Assembly (NCBI GenBank): GCA_020073185.1
Contig: JAIQFT010000010.1
Span: 1-64,000 of the forward strand
Direction of reading: 5' to 3'
Length of the DNA stretch: 64,000 nucleotides
Source of the DNA: Terriglobia bacterium
GTDB taxonomy: Bacteria > Acidobacteriota > Terriglobia > Terriglobales > Acidobacteriaceae
Part shown: positions 1-9,502 of the stretch, in pieces
Position numbering within the stretch: the first letter of the stretch is position 1
Layout of the letters: every line of letters starts with the position of its first letter
The notes under the pieces: model-generated
Told to the model about the DNA's origin: nothing
The model's input: only the letters and a program-made list of their open reading frames with translations
Database searches by the model: none
Made by a program: the position numbers and the translations under genes

Positions 1-76
1 GTGCGCAATCCAGATGTCCTCTTGCTTCTCCCGCTGCTTGCGCGTCCCCATCGACATGCGCGACATTCTACGAACT

Positions 77-484
77 ATGCCTGTGGATACTTCAGTACTT
101 TCCGCTCACGAATCCAGACTTGCACCACGGGCTGTTAGGAATTTCTACATCACTAAAGACTGGATTGTGTCTGTTGCAGCGCGGCGAATCTATCTCACTG
201 CTGCAGGACTGTCACTTGCATTTCTTCTCTTATTGATAGCTCTTCAGTTTGTTGGTGAGGTTCCTGTGCCTTGGGTCCCGATTGTCAGAGCGCTTGTGTT
301 CGCAGGTGTTGTTGGGACGGCAACCACGATGGTTGCAATGGAATACTTCCTGTTCGGCTTCGACAAATCATCCGCATTTAAGAAGGCATTTTGGTTTTGC
401 ATAATGCTCTTTCCGGTGCTCGGAGCAGCTCTGTACTGTTTCATCGTGTATTCCCGATCGGACGCCTTTACTTCAGCAGGGTAG
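77..484 (+). CDS. Small membrane protein, unknown function
   Basis: The product is about 135 residues with three hydrophobic stretches, roughly residues 38-60, 70-95 and 103-127. The N-terminus is soluble and basic. I do not recognise a family. Base composition is visibly less GC-rich than the neighbouring RNase R gene, which hints at an acquired or poorly conserved gene. In-frame ATGs at 14, 56 and 77 are all possible starts and none has a clear ribosome-binding site. The gene converges on rnr, 34 bp away. It looks translated because of the coherent membrane topology, but nothing else supports it. Confidence 0.5.
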   Translation: MPVDTSVLSAHESRLAPRAVRNFYITKDWIVSVAARRIYLTAAGLSLAFLLLLIALQFVGEVPVPWVPIVRALVFAGVVGTATTMVAMEYFLFGFDKSSAFKKAFWFCIMLFPVLGAALYCFIVYSRSDAFTSAG

Positions 485-518
485 AAACCGGCGTAGGGAC
501 CCAAGGCATAGGTTGCTC

Positions 519-3119
519 TTATCTTTTGTGCCTTCGCTGCGCCCGCGATGGCTTCTCCTCGATGACCGCAAACTGGAGCTTGCGTTGCACGCTATCAATG
601 CGGTCCAGGATCACGCGTACGCGTTCGCCCAGCGAATACTTCTTCTTGGTTCGCTGGCCGATGATCTGCTTGGTAGTGTCGTGGTAGGTGTACTGGTCGT
701 CGGTGAGGCTGGAAAGCGGCACCAGTCCCTCGATGAACATGTCCATCAGCTCGACAAAGAAGCCGAACTTGGTCACGCTGATAATGAGCGCCTCAAATTC
801 CTCGCCCACGCGGCCCTGCATGAACTTGATCTTCTTCCAGTCCATCAGCTCGCGTTCGGCATCGTCGGCGCGCCGCTCCGCCCCGGATGACTCCTGCGCA
901 ATGTCGTGCAAGACCTCGGGCGGGACGGGGCCATCGTGTTCAGCGGCTGAAGCCGCATCTTTGTCATGTCGCTTTTCGGCACGACTGAAGTCGTGCCCTG
1001 ATACACGGGCCGCGTGTCCCGCCCGCTTCGGCGACCCCTTCGCCCACGGCGACTCTTGTTTTTCCTGGAGCCTAGAGCCCGAAGCCTGAAGCCTCATCTC
1101 CGCCCACGCTCCGTGTTTTTCGCTCAGCACTCCGACACCCAACGGCACTGGGCCATCGTGCTTCTCTGCCGATTCCACCAGTACCTCTTTCAAAATCCGG
1201 TGCACGATCAGGTCCGGATAACGCCGAATCGGCGAGGTGAAGTGGGTGTAGGTCGGCGCCGCCAGCGCGAAATGGCCGACGTTCTCCTCCGAGTACTTCG
1301 CCTGCTTCAGAGAGCGCAGCATCAGGTACGACAGGATTCGCTCCTCCGGCTTGCCCGCGATCTTCTCGGCCAGCTTCTGGTACATGTGCGGCGTAATGTG
1401 CACGTCCTCGGGAATTTCCAGCTCGTGTTGCCGCTGCCCCGAGCGCGTGCGCGGCCCCGGCCCGCGGCCCGGCCGTCGCTGATCGGTGTACGAAAAGCGT
1501 TTCACCGGCAGCGCGCCCACACCGAGCGAGTACCCGAACGCGGCCGCGATGCTCTCGAACTCGTAAACCCGCTTGGGATCGGGCTTCTCGTGGATGCGAT
1601 AGAGCGACGGCACATCCTTGTTCTCCAGGTACGAGGCCACGCTCTCGTTGGCGGCCAGCATGAACTCCTCGATCAGCCGATGCGCGACATTGCGCTCCGA
1701 GCGCGTGATCGCCTTCATCAGCCCGAATTCGTCGAACTCGATCACCGGCTCCGGCAGGTCGAAATCGATGGAGCCGCGCCGCACCCGTTTCCGGTTCAGT
1801 ATCATCGCCAGCTCGCGCATCAATTCGAACACGTCCACCAACGCGTGGTAGCGCTCGCGGAGCTTGGCGTCGCCCTCCAAAACGGCGTTGACATCGGTGT
1901 ACGTCATACGCTCGGTCGAGCGGATCACGCCCGGGGTGATTTCGTAGCCCACGATGTCGCCCTTGGGATCGATCTTCATCACGCACGACATTACCAGCCG
2001 ATCCAGGTGCGGCCGCAGCGAGCAGATGTCGGTAGAAAGCTCAATCGGAAGCATCGGGACGGCGCGGTCCGGGAAGTACACCGAGGTGCCGCGCAGCCGC
2101 GCCTCCGCATCCAGCGCCGCTCCCGGGCGCACGTAATGCGCAACGTCGGCGATGTGCACCTGCAGCTCGAAGTTTCCGTTGTGCAGCCGGCGGACAAACA
2201 CCGCGTCGTCGAAATCGCGCGCCGTCTCGCCGTCGATGGTGACGATGGGCAGGTTGCGGTAGTCGCGGCGTCCGCGCAGCTCCCGTGCCGGGATGATGTT
2301 CTCGAAAGACTGCGCCTCCTCCAGCACGTCGGTTGGAAAACGGTGCGGCAGGTGGTACTTGCGAATGACGATCTCCACGTCCACGCCGAAATCGTCTTCG
2401 TAGCCGAGAATCTCCACCACGCGCCCGCGCGGGTTCTGGGTCGGCGTCGGCCACTCCGTGATCTCGACGTCGACAACGACGTTTTCCAGATCCCCGGCAA
2501 CCTCTGTGCGCTTCGCCTCCGACCCGAGCACGCGGTGCCGTTCTTTCTGCTTGGTTGGTTGCTCCGTGTCCTCTGTGGTGGGTTTCCTGGGGATTTCCGC
2601 GCCGCGCGGGATCACGATATCCAGCGTGACCTTCTCGTCCATGGGCGTGACGTAGTTGTAGCGCGGGCCGTAATGAAACGTGCCCACCACCGTGGCGTGC
2701 GCCCGCCCGATGACGCGCAGGACCTGCCCCTCGGCCCGCCCGTCGGCCCGTTCTCGCCGCAGCTCCACCAGCACACGGTCGCCATGCATGGCATTGCCGG
2801 TGTTCTGAGAGCCGATGTAGATATCGCCATTCAGCCGCTGCCGCAGCTCTTCGCTGTCGGGAATCACAAACCCGTAGCCGTCGCGGTGCATGGTCAGGCG
2901 GCCCGCGACCAGGTTCTGGTCGGAAGATCTGGGGGGGATGGCGTAGCGGTCGCCATCCTGCGCCACCAACTCGCCGCGCCGCACAAGCTGGTTGAGACGC
3001 TCGGCCAGTTCCCGCCGCTCGTCGCCGCGCGCGCCCAGTTCGCGCACCAATTGCTTGAACCCGGCCGACTGCTTGGGCTGCTGCCCGATTTTTCTTAGAA
3101 TGGCGCTGTCGGAAATCAT
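519..3119 (-). CDS. rnr: Ribonuclease R (3'-5' exoribonuclease) with repeat-derived insertions
   Basis: RNase R degrades structured RNA processively from the 3' end. The 866-residue product shows an N-terminal winged-helix/cold-shock region, the RNB catalytic domain with the metal-binding motif DGETARDFDDAVF near residues 300-315, the FTSPIRRYPD motif, and a C-terminal S1 domain starting near DWKKIKFM. The ATG at 3119 is preferred to an upstream GTG that lies inside an intergenic repeat. Two in-frame insertions are odd. Around residue 180-187 an 18-bp copy of the ACCACAGAGG intergenic element is translated. Between RNB and S1, about residues 676-726, a heptamer array and a two-part palindrome are translated. 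The key RNB motifs are intact, so the enzyme is probably active. Confidence 0.95.
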   Translation of the reverse strand: MISDSAILRKIGQQPKQSAGFKQLVRELGARGDERRELAERLNQLVRRGELVAQDGDRYAIPPRSSDQNLVAGRLTMHRDGYGFVIPDSEELRQRLNGDIYIGSQNTGNAMHGDRVLVELRRERADGRAEGQVLRVIGRAHATVVGTFHYGPRYNYVTPMDEKVTLDIVIPRGAEIPRKPTTEDTEQPTKQKERHRVLGSEAKRTEVAGDLENVVVDVEITEWPTPTQNPRGRVVEILGYEDDFGVDVEIVIRKYHLPHRFPTDVLEEAQSFENIIPARELRGRRDYRNLPIVTIDGETARDFDDAVFVRRLHNGNFELQVHIADVAHYVRPGAALDAEARLRGTSVYFPDRAVPMLPIELSTDICSLRPHLDRLVMSCVMKIDPKGDIVGYEITPGVIRSTERMTYTDVNAVLEGDAKLRERYHALVDVFELMRELAMILNRKRVRRGSIDFDLPEPVIEFDEFGLMKAITRSERNVAHRLIEEFMLAANESVASYLENKDVPSLYRIHEKPDPKRVYEFESIAAAFGYSLGVGALPVKRFSYTDQRRPGRGPGPRTRSGQRQHELEIPEDVHITPHMYQKLAEKIAGKPEERILSYLMLRSLKQAKYSEENVGHFALAAPTYTHFTSPIRRYPDLIVHRILKEVLVESAEKHDGPVPLGVGVLSEKHGAWAEMRLQASGSRLQEKQESPWAKGSPKRAGHAARVSGHDFSRAEKRHDKDAASAAEHDGPVPPEVLHDIAQESSGAERRADDAERELMDWKKIKFMQGRVGEEFEALIISVTKFGFFVELMDMFIEGLVPLSSLTDDQYTYHDTTKQIIGQRTKKKYSLGERVRVILDRIDSVQRKLQFAVIEEKPSRAQRRHKR
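917..1096 (-). repeat. Intergenic-type repeats inside rnr: 7-bp array plus two-part palindrome
   Basis: Positions 1064-1094 are four 7-base units such as CCTGGAG and CCTAGAG. Over 27 bases they match the array between yidD and yidC (24615-24641) with one difference. Positions 943-956 and 978-997 are two palindromes with CTGAAG centres, 21 bases apart. That is the same architecture as the intergenic pairs at 55.1 and 58.25 kb. All of it is read in frame as RNase R residues. Confidence 0.85.
2562..2580 (-). repeat. ACCACAGAGG-type element inside rnr
   Basis: The minus strand reads ACCACAGAGGACACGGAG, identical over 18 bases to the intergenic copy at 31710-31727. It encodes TTEDTE in a stretch that RNase R homologues normally lack. 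Confidence 0.75.
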
Positions 3120-3127
3120 CGGGAACC

Positions 3128-3262
3128 TAACCACAGAGGACGCAGAGGTATCAGAAGATGCTTAATAATCGGTTTTGAAGGGCGCTTCCAGTCACGGTAG
3201 CCGCCAGGCGCCAAGAGCTGGAAAGCCAAATGCCTCAGTGTCCCTCCGTGTTCTCCGCGGTT
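3128..3262. repeat. Inverted pair of ACCACAGAGG-type elements between rnr and the kinase gene
   Basis: A copy at 3128-3148 (TAACCACAGAGGACGCAGAGG with one base trimmed) faces an inverted copy at 3242-3262 across about 90 bases. The left copy overlaps the discarded GTG start of rnr. The right copy overlaps the stop codon of the kinase gene. No gene lies between them. Confidence 0.7.
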
Positions 3263-5684
3263 AGTGTTTTGTTTCAGAGTTGAACCTGTCCTGACACTGC
3301 TTGGCTTCGGCCTTGAGCACTGCGAAAGCCGGCGTGGCGCGCAGCTTGGCCAGCGCGGGATCGGTCCGCAGCGCGGTGTTGGAGCAGTAGTTTTGCTGGA
3401 TGGCGCTGCGGATCAGCACCGCCGCCGTGTCCACTTCGCCGCACCACGCCAGCAGCGAGCCGTGATAGTAGCGGAACTCGGGATCGCGCTGCGCCATCAA
3501 CCCCGGTTCCGCCGCCCGCGTCAGGCGATGCATTTCCGCCGGCGAGACCGGCTTCAGGCACGCCTGCAGCAGAGTGGCATACCATGCCGGACGCGACGAA
3601 ATCTTGGTCGCCGCCACCCGCGCTTCGTCGGGCTTGTTTTCGCGGATCAAGAGCGCCGGAAAGACGCTCGCCGCCCAGTCCGACCCGCTGTCCAGGTGGA
3701 CATACTCCAGCGCGCGAGTCGTGTTCCCCAGCTCGAAGAAGACAAACGAGCAGGAGCGGAAATCGTAGTTGTCGGGATCAAGTGCCAGCGCGGCGTCACA
3801 CTCTTTCGCCGCGTCGTGCAGAAGTCCCGCGTAGCGCAGTACATAGGCCAGCGTGAAGTGCGCCTGCGCGTTTTCCGGGCGCCGCTTCACCAGTTCCATC
3901 GCCTCTCGGTACGCCTTTGCGATCCGGCCGCCCTCGGCGCGCAGCCGGATCAGGTGGGCCGCCGAGGAAATCAGGTTCTCATCCAGCGCCAGCGCCTTTT
4001 CGTAGGCCGCCGCCGACTTGTCAAGCGCCTCCTGACCTCCGCCCGAGTACTGCGCTTCGTAGTAATAGCGCAGTCCGAGCGCGTCCCATGCCGGCGCGAA
4101 CTTCGGATCCAGCTCCACCGAGCGCTCCAGCATGGTTACGGCGGTGCTGTTGGGCGCCACATCGTGCGGCAGCGCAGAACCGCGGAGGTACAGATCGTAG
4201 GCGGTAGGATCGTGCGGCTGGGTGGCGGTGGCGAAGGTTGCCCCCGTAGAACCCAGTGCCGGCAGCAATCCCTGCCGCACCTGCGCCGCCAGATCTTCCT
4301 GCAGGGTCAGCAGGTTCGACGCCGGCACCGTCACCGTGCCCTGCCACACCAGGCGGTTGAAACGGGTGTCCACGTCGTCCAGGGTGATGATGAGGCGCTC
4401 GCCCTGGCTCATGTAATGGCCGGTGAGCACATTGGCGGCGTGCAACTCGCGCCCTGCCTGCTGGGGATCGTAGTTGCCTTGCAGGTATTTCGCGGTGGAC
4501 GGCACGGGGCGGATCTCCAGCGCGCGCGTGTACGCGAGGATCTTCACCAGTTGGTCTGGCACGGCGAAGCGCAGGTAGTCCGTGTCCGGATCGCCGCTGA
4601 CGTTATTGAACGGGAGCACGACGATCGTGTTGTTCGCCACCGCCGGCGCCGGCACAGCGCGTCCGTGCTTTGCCCACCAAACGGTGATCACGAGCAGGAT
4701 CATTACCAGCAGGCCGGCGATTGCAACCAACGCGTAAATCTGCCGGAGGCTCAGCTTGCGGAAGGTTCGGGTGGAAGCCAGGGGCGCCTGCGCCGGCACC
4801 TCGGCCCCGACCGCTCGCAATTCCAACTCGCGCTTCAGCGCCCGCAAGTCCTGCGCCAGTTCACGCGCGCTCTGGTAGCGCTGTGCGCGGTCTTTCTCCA
4901 GCAGCTTGCCGACAATGGCCTCAAAGCCCGGCGGCAGCGATGGGTTCATGGTCAGCGGCGATACCGGCTTTTCGTGCTGGATCGCGGCCAGCGCCTGCAC
5001 CGAGGTGCGCGCCAGGAACGGCTTGCGTCCGGTCGCCGCCTCGTAGAGCACGATTCCCAGGGAAAACAAATCACTGCGCGCGTCGAGTTGCTCGCACCGC
5101 GCCTGCTCCGGCGACATGTACACCGTCGTCCCCGGGATGACGTTCATCTCCGTAATTGCCTCGCTCGGGCGTGAACGAGGCCGCGCGTCGCCGACGGTCA
5201 CCAGTTGCGGCTCCGGCGCCAATTTGGCCAGCCCGAAATCCAGGATTTTCGCCTGCCCGCGGTGGGTCAGGAAGATGTTCCCCGGCTTTACGTCGCGGTG
5301 CACGACGCCCTTCGCGTGCGCCGCGTCCAGCGCGTCCGCGATCTGGATCCCGATGTCCAGCACCTCCAGGGCATCCAGCGGGCCGCGCTCCAGCCGATCT
5401 TTGAGGCTCTGCCCTTCCAGCAACTCCATCACGATGAAGGGCAGGCCGTTGTGCGATGCGATGTCGTAGACGGTGCAGATATTGGGGTGGTTCAGCGAAG
5501 AGGTGGTGCGGGCTTCCAGTTGGAAACGCTCCAGGGAAGCGGCGTTGCCGGCGACGTCTTCCGGAATGAATTTCAGGGCGGCCCGCCGCCCCAGGCGGAT
5601 GTCCTCGCCCTCATACACCATACCCATGCCGCCGCCGCCCAACTTTCTCACAATGCGGTAGTGGGATATGGTTTGCCCAATCAC
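3261..5684 (-). CDS. Transmembrane Ser/Thr protein kinase with TolB-like and TPR output region
   Basis: This is a PknB-type kinase of 807 residues. Kinase residues 8-275 contain the glycine loop [13 protein letters not shown], the lysine in ALKF, catalytic HRDVKPGN and DFG (DFGLAKL). One membrane segment lies near residues 314-336. The extracytoplasmic part has a TolB/FlgO-like domain (about 353-475, starting [14 protein letters not shown]) followed by tetratricopeptide-like helices to the end. This arrangement is typical of acidobacterial kinases in which the outer region is thought to bind partners. The start is GTG. The gene stands alone, and the substrate is unknown. Confidence 0.93.
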   Translation of the reverse strand: MIGQTISHYRIVRKLGGGGMGMVYEGEDIRLGRRAALKFIPEDVAGNAASLERFQLEARTTSSLNHPNICTVYDIASHNGLPFIVMELLEGQSLKDRLERGPLDALEVLDIGIQIADALDAAHAKGVVHRDVKPGNIFLTHRGQAKILDFGLAKLAPEPQLVTVGDARPRSRPSEAITEMNVIPGTTVYMSPEQARCEQLDARSDLFSLGIVLYEAATGRKPFLARTSVQALAAIQHEKPVSPLTMNPSLPPGFEAIVGKLLEKDRAQRYQSARELAQDLRALKRELELRAVGAEVPAQAPLASTRTFRKLSLRQIYALVAIAGLLVMILLVITVWWAKHGRAVPAPAVANNTIVVLPFNNVSGDPDTDYLRFAVPDQLVKILAYTRALEIRPVPSTAKYLQGNYDPQQAGRELHAANVLTGHYMSQGERLIITLDDVDTRFNRLVWQGTVTVPASNLLTLQEDLAAQVRQGLLPALGSTGATFATATQPHDPTAYDLYLRGSALPHDVAPNSTAVTMLERSVELDPKFAPAWDALGLRYYYEAQYSGGGQEALDKSAAAYEKALALDENLISSAAHLIRLRAEGGRIAKAYREAMELVKRRPENAQAHFTLAYVLRYAGLLHDAAKECDAALALDPDNYDFRSCSFVFFELGNTTRALEYVHLDSGSDWAASVFPALLIRENKPDEARVAATKISSRPAWYATLLQACLKPVSPAEMHRLTRAAEPGLMAQRDPEFRYYHGSLLAWCGEVDTAAVLIRSAIQQNYCSNTALRTDPALAKLRATPAFAVLKAEAKQCQDRFNSETKH

Positions 5685-5904
5685 GGGGGATCACCAAGCG
5701 TAACCCGGCATCTTAGGTCTGCCCCGCCTCAAAATCAACGCACGGGGCCAGGATGGAGCGCGGCCGCCGGCAAGAGTCAAGCCACGGCTCGAGGTCCGCA
5801 ATTTTCTGATCGGCCGCATTGCCCCTTGAACCCCCCGCCGGCAACCGTCATAATTCCACATCTTCCTACTGGGGTGAAGACAGCCGAAGCGTAAGGAGTA
5901 GCCC

Positions 5905-6342
5905 ATGGGATTACTGCACCTGTGCGATGAACATCCGGCAGCGGTTCGTCCGCAAGCCACGGCCGCGGAAGCCATCCAACTCATGCTCGATCACCGCGTC
6001 GGTGGCGTGACCGTGGTGGACGACGAGGGCGCGGTCGTCGGCATCTTTACCGAGCGCGATGTCCTGCGCAAGCTCGCCCTCAGCGGCCGCGATCCGGCGA
6101 AAACCTCGGTCGCCGAACTCATGACCCTCCCCGTCATCCTGGCCACCCCGGCCACCACTCCCGGCGAGGCCTTCTCCATCATGATGGAACGCCACTTCCG
6201 CCACCTCCCGGTGGTGGACGAACGCGGCCGACTCATCGCCATGCTTTCCATCCGCAATCTGTTGCAATGGCGCGTGGACGAACTCACCGAACGGCTCGAC
6301 ACCATGGAACAGTACATGACCAATGACGCTCCCGGCGGCTGA
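5905..6342 (+). CDS. Two-CBS-domain protein
   Basis: The 145-residue product consists of two CBS motifs: residues about 8-60 with GGVTVVDDEGAVVGIFTERD, and about 70-125 with HLPVVDERGRLIAMLS. A short acidic helical tail follows. Stand-alone CBS pairs bind adenosyl nucleotides and sense energy state, usually by controlling a partner protein. No partner gene is adjacent. A TAAGGAG ribosome-binding site lies 8 bases upstream of the ATG. The ligand and target cannot be deduced. Confidence 0.9.
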   Translation: MGLLHLCDEHPAAVRPQATAAEAIQLMLDHRVGGVTVVDDEGAVVGIFTERDVLRKLALSGRDPAKTSVAELMTLPVILATPATTPGEAFSIMMERHFRHLPVVDERGRLIAMLSIRNLLQWRVDELTERLDTMEQYMTNDAPGG

Positions 6343-6798
6343 AACACGCAACTGGGCCCGCAACCACTCCAAGACAAACTCCGACAGCTTGGGGTCGCGC
6401 TTCGCCCGCGCATCCGCGTGAAACGCCTTCCGCAGGTCGGCGCTTTCATGCCTGATTCGACTGTCGTAGCGGGAAAACGTAACTATCCGCGGACGCACCT
6501 TTCTGGGATGACAAACCACAGCCAAGCCGCCTGCCGTGCTCAGCACGAATCCGAGTCACCGGCAGGGCCGGCCCCCGATATAAGAAATGCCAACCGGCGG
6601 CGAAGATTTACACCGTGGCGGCGACATGTTGGGTGCCCACCGGTGGATAAAATGTGCTACAACGGTGGACAGGTTGAGCAACTGGCTGTCGCTGCAGCAC
6701 AAAGCAACTTCTCCTGGGATCGGTCCTGGGAAACGAACTTTGGCCAGCGAAGTGCCGCCGTATCCACCATTCCTCTTGAGGAAAGGATCTAAACTGCA
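6343..6798. other. Gene-free stretch between CBS gene and bactofilin
   Basis: These 456 bases carry no open frame with protein-like character that is independent of the CBS gene. The last part, 6640-6798, probably contains the bactofilin promoter and leader. A GAGGAAAGGAT ribosome-binding site precedes 6799. Confidence 0.5.
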
Positions 6799-7341
6799 AT
6801 GTGGAAGCCTACGAACCAGCCCACGACCGGCGGGCCGACTCCGACTCCGGAACCGCAGCGTCCCACCACGCCCACCTATACTGCCCCGGCGGAACCGACT
6901 CCGGCGGCGGCCCCTAGGAACGCCTCCATGACTTCGCAGGACCAGGCGACGATTGGCAAGTCGCTGGTGATCAAAGGCGAAGTGACTGGCTCCGAATCGC
7001 TTTACATTGACGGCCGCGTCGAAGGCTCCATCAACCTCTCCGGTAACCGTGTCACCATCGGCCGCAACGGCGTGGTCAACGCCAACATCAACGCCCGCGA
7101 GATCGTCGTGACCGGCAAAGTGCGCGGCAACCTGGTCGCCAGCGACCGCGTCGATATCCGCAACGAAGGCTCGCTCACCGGCGACGTTGTCGCCCAGCGC
7201 ATCTCCATCGAGGACGGCGCCTTCTTCAAGGGCGGCATTGACATTCGCAAGCCCGGCCAGAAGGCGAATGGCGAGGCCAAAGACGCTTCCATGCCGGCCG
7301 ATAGCAGCACCGGCACATCGGCCTCTGCCGCTCGTGCCTAG
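6799..7341 (+). CDS. Bactofilin
   Basis: Bactofilins are small polymer-forming cytoskeletal proteins used for cell shape and polar organisation. The 180-residue product has a proline/threonine-rich disordered N-terminus (about 1-45). The bactofilin beta-helical core (about 50-150) starts with IGKSLVIKGEVTGSESLYID and has the regular GRVEGSI and GKVRGNLVASDRVDI turns. A short disordered tail follows. The core signature is clear. The gene is probably monocistronic and is followed by a palindromic repeat at 7356-7379. Confidence 0.93.
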   Translation: MWKPTNQPTTGGPTPTPEPQRPTTPTYTAPAEPTPAAAPRNASMTSQDQATIGKSLVIKGEVTGSESLYIDGRVEGSINLSGNRVTIGRNGVVNANINAREIVVTGKVRGNLVASDRVDIRNEGSLTGDVVAQRISIEDGAFFKGGIDIRKPGQKANGEAKDASMPADSSTGTSASAARA

Positions 7342-7355
7342 TTCTTGGTTGTGTG

Positions 7356-7379
7356 TGGCACGGGTCTGGACCCGTGCCA
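7356..7379. repeat. Palindromic repeat, TGTGGCRCGGG family
   Basis: This is a near-perfect hairpin (TGGCACGGGT, 4-base loop, ACCCGTGCCA) immediately downstream of the bactofilin gene. It shares the TGTGGC-CGGG core with copies at 13922-13948 (inside comEC) and 27211-27238. It has no T-run, so it is not a typical terminator. Confidence 0.7.
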
Positions 7380-7467
7380 TTCAGTCATCGCAGGGTTGAT
7401 TGACTCAGATCGTCGGCCGTGAGTAATGGGCCTTCGTTCAGCGGCCATCGACTATCGACGGGTCCCC

Positions 7468-7668
7468 ATGTTTGAGAAGATTCTCCAACTGCTCTCCATC
7501 CACTGCCGCCACAAGAACACGTCGCAGCCCTTTACCGCCGCCGCGTCCAGCGCCTCCTCCGCCGCCGAATGGGAAACGGTTGGCGCTGGACCCAGTCATT
7601 ACATCGTTTGTCTGGATTGCGGCAAGAAGATTCCTTACGACTGGGCCAACATGCGCCGTATCGGCTGA
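7468..7668 (+). CDS. Small cysteine-containing protein, unknown function
   Basis: The 66-residue product starts MFEKILQLLSIHCRHKNTSQPF and ends HYIVCLDCGKKIPYDWANMRRIG. The CRH and CLDCGKK cysteine/histidine pairs could form a small metal site, but that is inference. An upstream ATG at 7426 would add 14 unlikely residues. The sequence has the look of a conserved acidobacterial small protein, and I know no function. It converges on murJ with only 4 bases between stop codons. Confidence 0.65.
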   Translation: MFEKILQLLSIHCRHKNTSQPFTAAASSASSAAEWETVGAGPSHYIVCLDCGKKIPYDWANMRRIG

Positions 7669-7672
7669 CCAG

Positions 7673-9310
7673 TCACGGCTCCACGCCCGTGCTGAGATCG
7701 GCCGCCGCCGGCTCGACCGCGGCCACCGCTGGCTGCGGCTTCTTCCTTCTCAAGTCCCGCGGCAGCCCGGAACGCAGCACCCAAAGCGCAGCCGCCACTG
7801 CCGCGGCCCACGTCAGTGTCCCCAGTGCCAGCGATTCCACGTCCGCGCTACGGCTGCCCGCCACTCGCACTAGTTCCGCGACCCGCACGCCCGCAAAACC
7901 CGCCACGGCCGCCGTTGCCGCCGCCTTCCCCAACTCCCGCCAGTTCAATCCCGGCAGAGGCACCAGCCCGCGCCGGTGCAGCAACACCGCCAGCACGATG
8001 GTGTTGGCGGCGATGCCGATGTCGGAGGCAATCGCCAGCCCGACCACGTCGAGCGCGTGGAAAAGCGCGTAGTACACCGGCAGCGACGCCGCGGTGATCA
8101 CCGTCGCCGCCACCATCGGCGTAAGGGTGTTGCCGGCGGCATAGAACGCACGCGCGTACAGCGCCTGCGCCGACCAGAACGCCAACGACAGCGCGAACCA
8201 GAAGAACAGCGCCGCCGTCTCGCGCGCATCGGTAAAGCTGAACCGCCCGCGCCGGTACACCAGATCGATGACCGGCAGCGCCGTCGCCATCATCCACGCC
8301 GTCGCCAGCAACGACGCCGCTGCCAGCCGGTACACCGCCCCGTTCACGTTGTCGGCAAAATCCCCCAGCCGCTTCTCGCCCCACAGCCGTGCGAAGAACG
8401 GCAGCGACGCCTGCCCCGTGGCCTGCCCCAGCACCGCAATCGGCACGGCGAACAATCGCTTCGCATAATTCAGCCGAGTAATGTCGCCGATCCCGCCGGA
8501 CGCGAAATAGCGCAGGATCCAGTCGTCCGCCGTCGCCAGCGAAACACCCAACATCAGGGGGATGGACAGCCACACCCATTCGCGAAATGCGGCATCGCGC
8601 ACGTCGAACGACGGCCGGTAGCGAATCCCGGTCCGCGCCGCCCCGATGGCATTGATGAGGAACGGCCCCACGATGGCGCCCGCCACGGCGCCCACCGCCA
8701 GCGACGCGATCCCGAACTGCCGCGCGCCCAGCACGCCCCCGCCGATGATGCCCGCGTTGTACAGGATCGGCGCCAGAGCCGGGATCAGGAACATGCGCCG
8801 CGACAGCAGCACCGCCGACACCACTCCGCCGACATAGAAAAATAACTGCGCCGGCAGCAGGATGCGCGTCAGGTGCACGCATAACTGCAGTTGCGCCGCG
8901 GAAAAATCGGGGAAGATCAGCCGCTCGATCTGCGGGGTGAGCACCTCGGTGAGCGCGATCCCGATCACCAGCACCGTGCTCATCACGGTGATAATCACCG
9001 AGAACGTGTGCTCCGCTTCGCGCTCGCGCTTTTCCGCCAGGTAGCGCGTGAAAATCGCGATGAAGGTAATGGACGCCGTGCCGCCCGCGACCAGGTAGTT
9101 CAGCCAGTCCGGAAGGGTGAACGCCGCAACGTAGGCGTCCGTCTGCGCGCCCGCGCCAAAGGCATACGCGATGTAGGCCTCGCGCACGTAGCCGATCACG
9201 CGCGACAGCATCACGGCCGCCATCAGCAGCAGGGTGGCGCTGAAGACGCTGTGCTGGTGCGAGGGCCGGAGCAGCCGCAGGGCACGCTTCAGGCGTGGTT
9301 CGGTGGGCAT
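7673..9310 (-). CDS. murJ: Lipid II flippase MurJ (MviN family)
   Basis: MurJ moves lipid-linked peptidoglycan precursor across the inner membrane. The 545-residue product is hydrophobic throughout, with about 14 predicted membrane spans. It carries family features such as VIGYVREAYIAYAFGAGAQTD near the N-terminus and the RAFYAAGNTLTPM segment. I start at the ATG at 9310 (MPTEPRLKRAL). The longer frame to 9409 runs through a 7-base tandem array at 9333-9367, which is not coding in character. The gene diverges from the persulfide dioxygenase gene. Confidence 0.93.
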   Translation of the reverse strand: MPTEPRLKRALRLLRPSHQHSVFSATLLLMAAVMLSRVIGYVREAYIAYAFGAGAQTDAYVAAFTLPDWLNYLVAGGTASITFIAIFTRYLAEKREREAEHTFSVIITVMSTVLVIGIALTEVLTPQIERLIFPDFSAAQLQLCVHLTRILLPAQLFFYVGGVVSAVLLSRRMFLIPALAPILYNAGIIGGGVLGARQFGIASLAVGAVAGAIVGPFLINAIGAARTGIRYRPSFDVRDAAFREWVWLSIPLMLGVSLATADDWILRYFASGGIGDITRLNYAKRLFAVPIAVLGQATGQASLPFFARLWGEKRLGDFADNVNGAVYRLAAASLLATAWMMATALPVIDLVYRRGRFSFTDARETAALFFWFALSLAFWSAQALYARAFYAAGNTLTPMVAATVITAASLPVYYALFHALDVVGLAIASDIGIAANTIVLAVLLHRRGLVPLPGLNWRELGKAAATAAVAGFAGVRVAELVRVAGSRSADVESLALGTLTWAAAVAAALWVLRSGLPRDLRRKKPQPAVAAVEPAAADLSTGVEP

Positions 9311-9332
9311 CGCTAGCGCGATTGTACCTTGC

Positions 9333-9367
9333 GAGTTCCCGGTTCCGGGTTGCGTGTTGTGAGTCCG
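9333..9367. repeat. Heptamer tandem array upstream of murJ
   Basis: Five diverged 7-base units sit 23 bases upstream of the murJ start (GAGTTCC, CGGTTCC and similar). Units resemble those at 23421-23441 and 52326-52356. Confidence 0.7.
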
Positions 9368-9502
9368 AGGCGGCGATTCGACGTGACCAGCATGAATTGA
9401 TTGCCTCACCGGAGGTTGGACCGCTCACGCGATTCCGCAATTCGTCATTTGTTCAATTCGACCATGGCCGATGTTAAGCTGTTGCCAGAGGATGGCCAGG
9501 TC

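Noticed and set aside
1014-3098. 694-residue plus-strand open frame opposite rnr
   Set aside because: Arg/His/Val-rich shadow translation of a well-supported RNase R gene. Such shadows are common at this GC content.
5911-6546. 211-residue minus-strand open frame opposite the CBS gene
   Set aside because: It mostly mirrors the CBS gene. The unique upstream 70 residues resemble no family and have no start signal.
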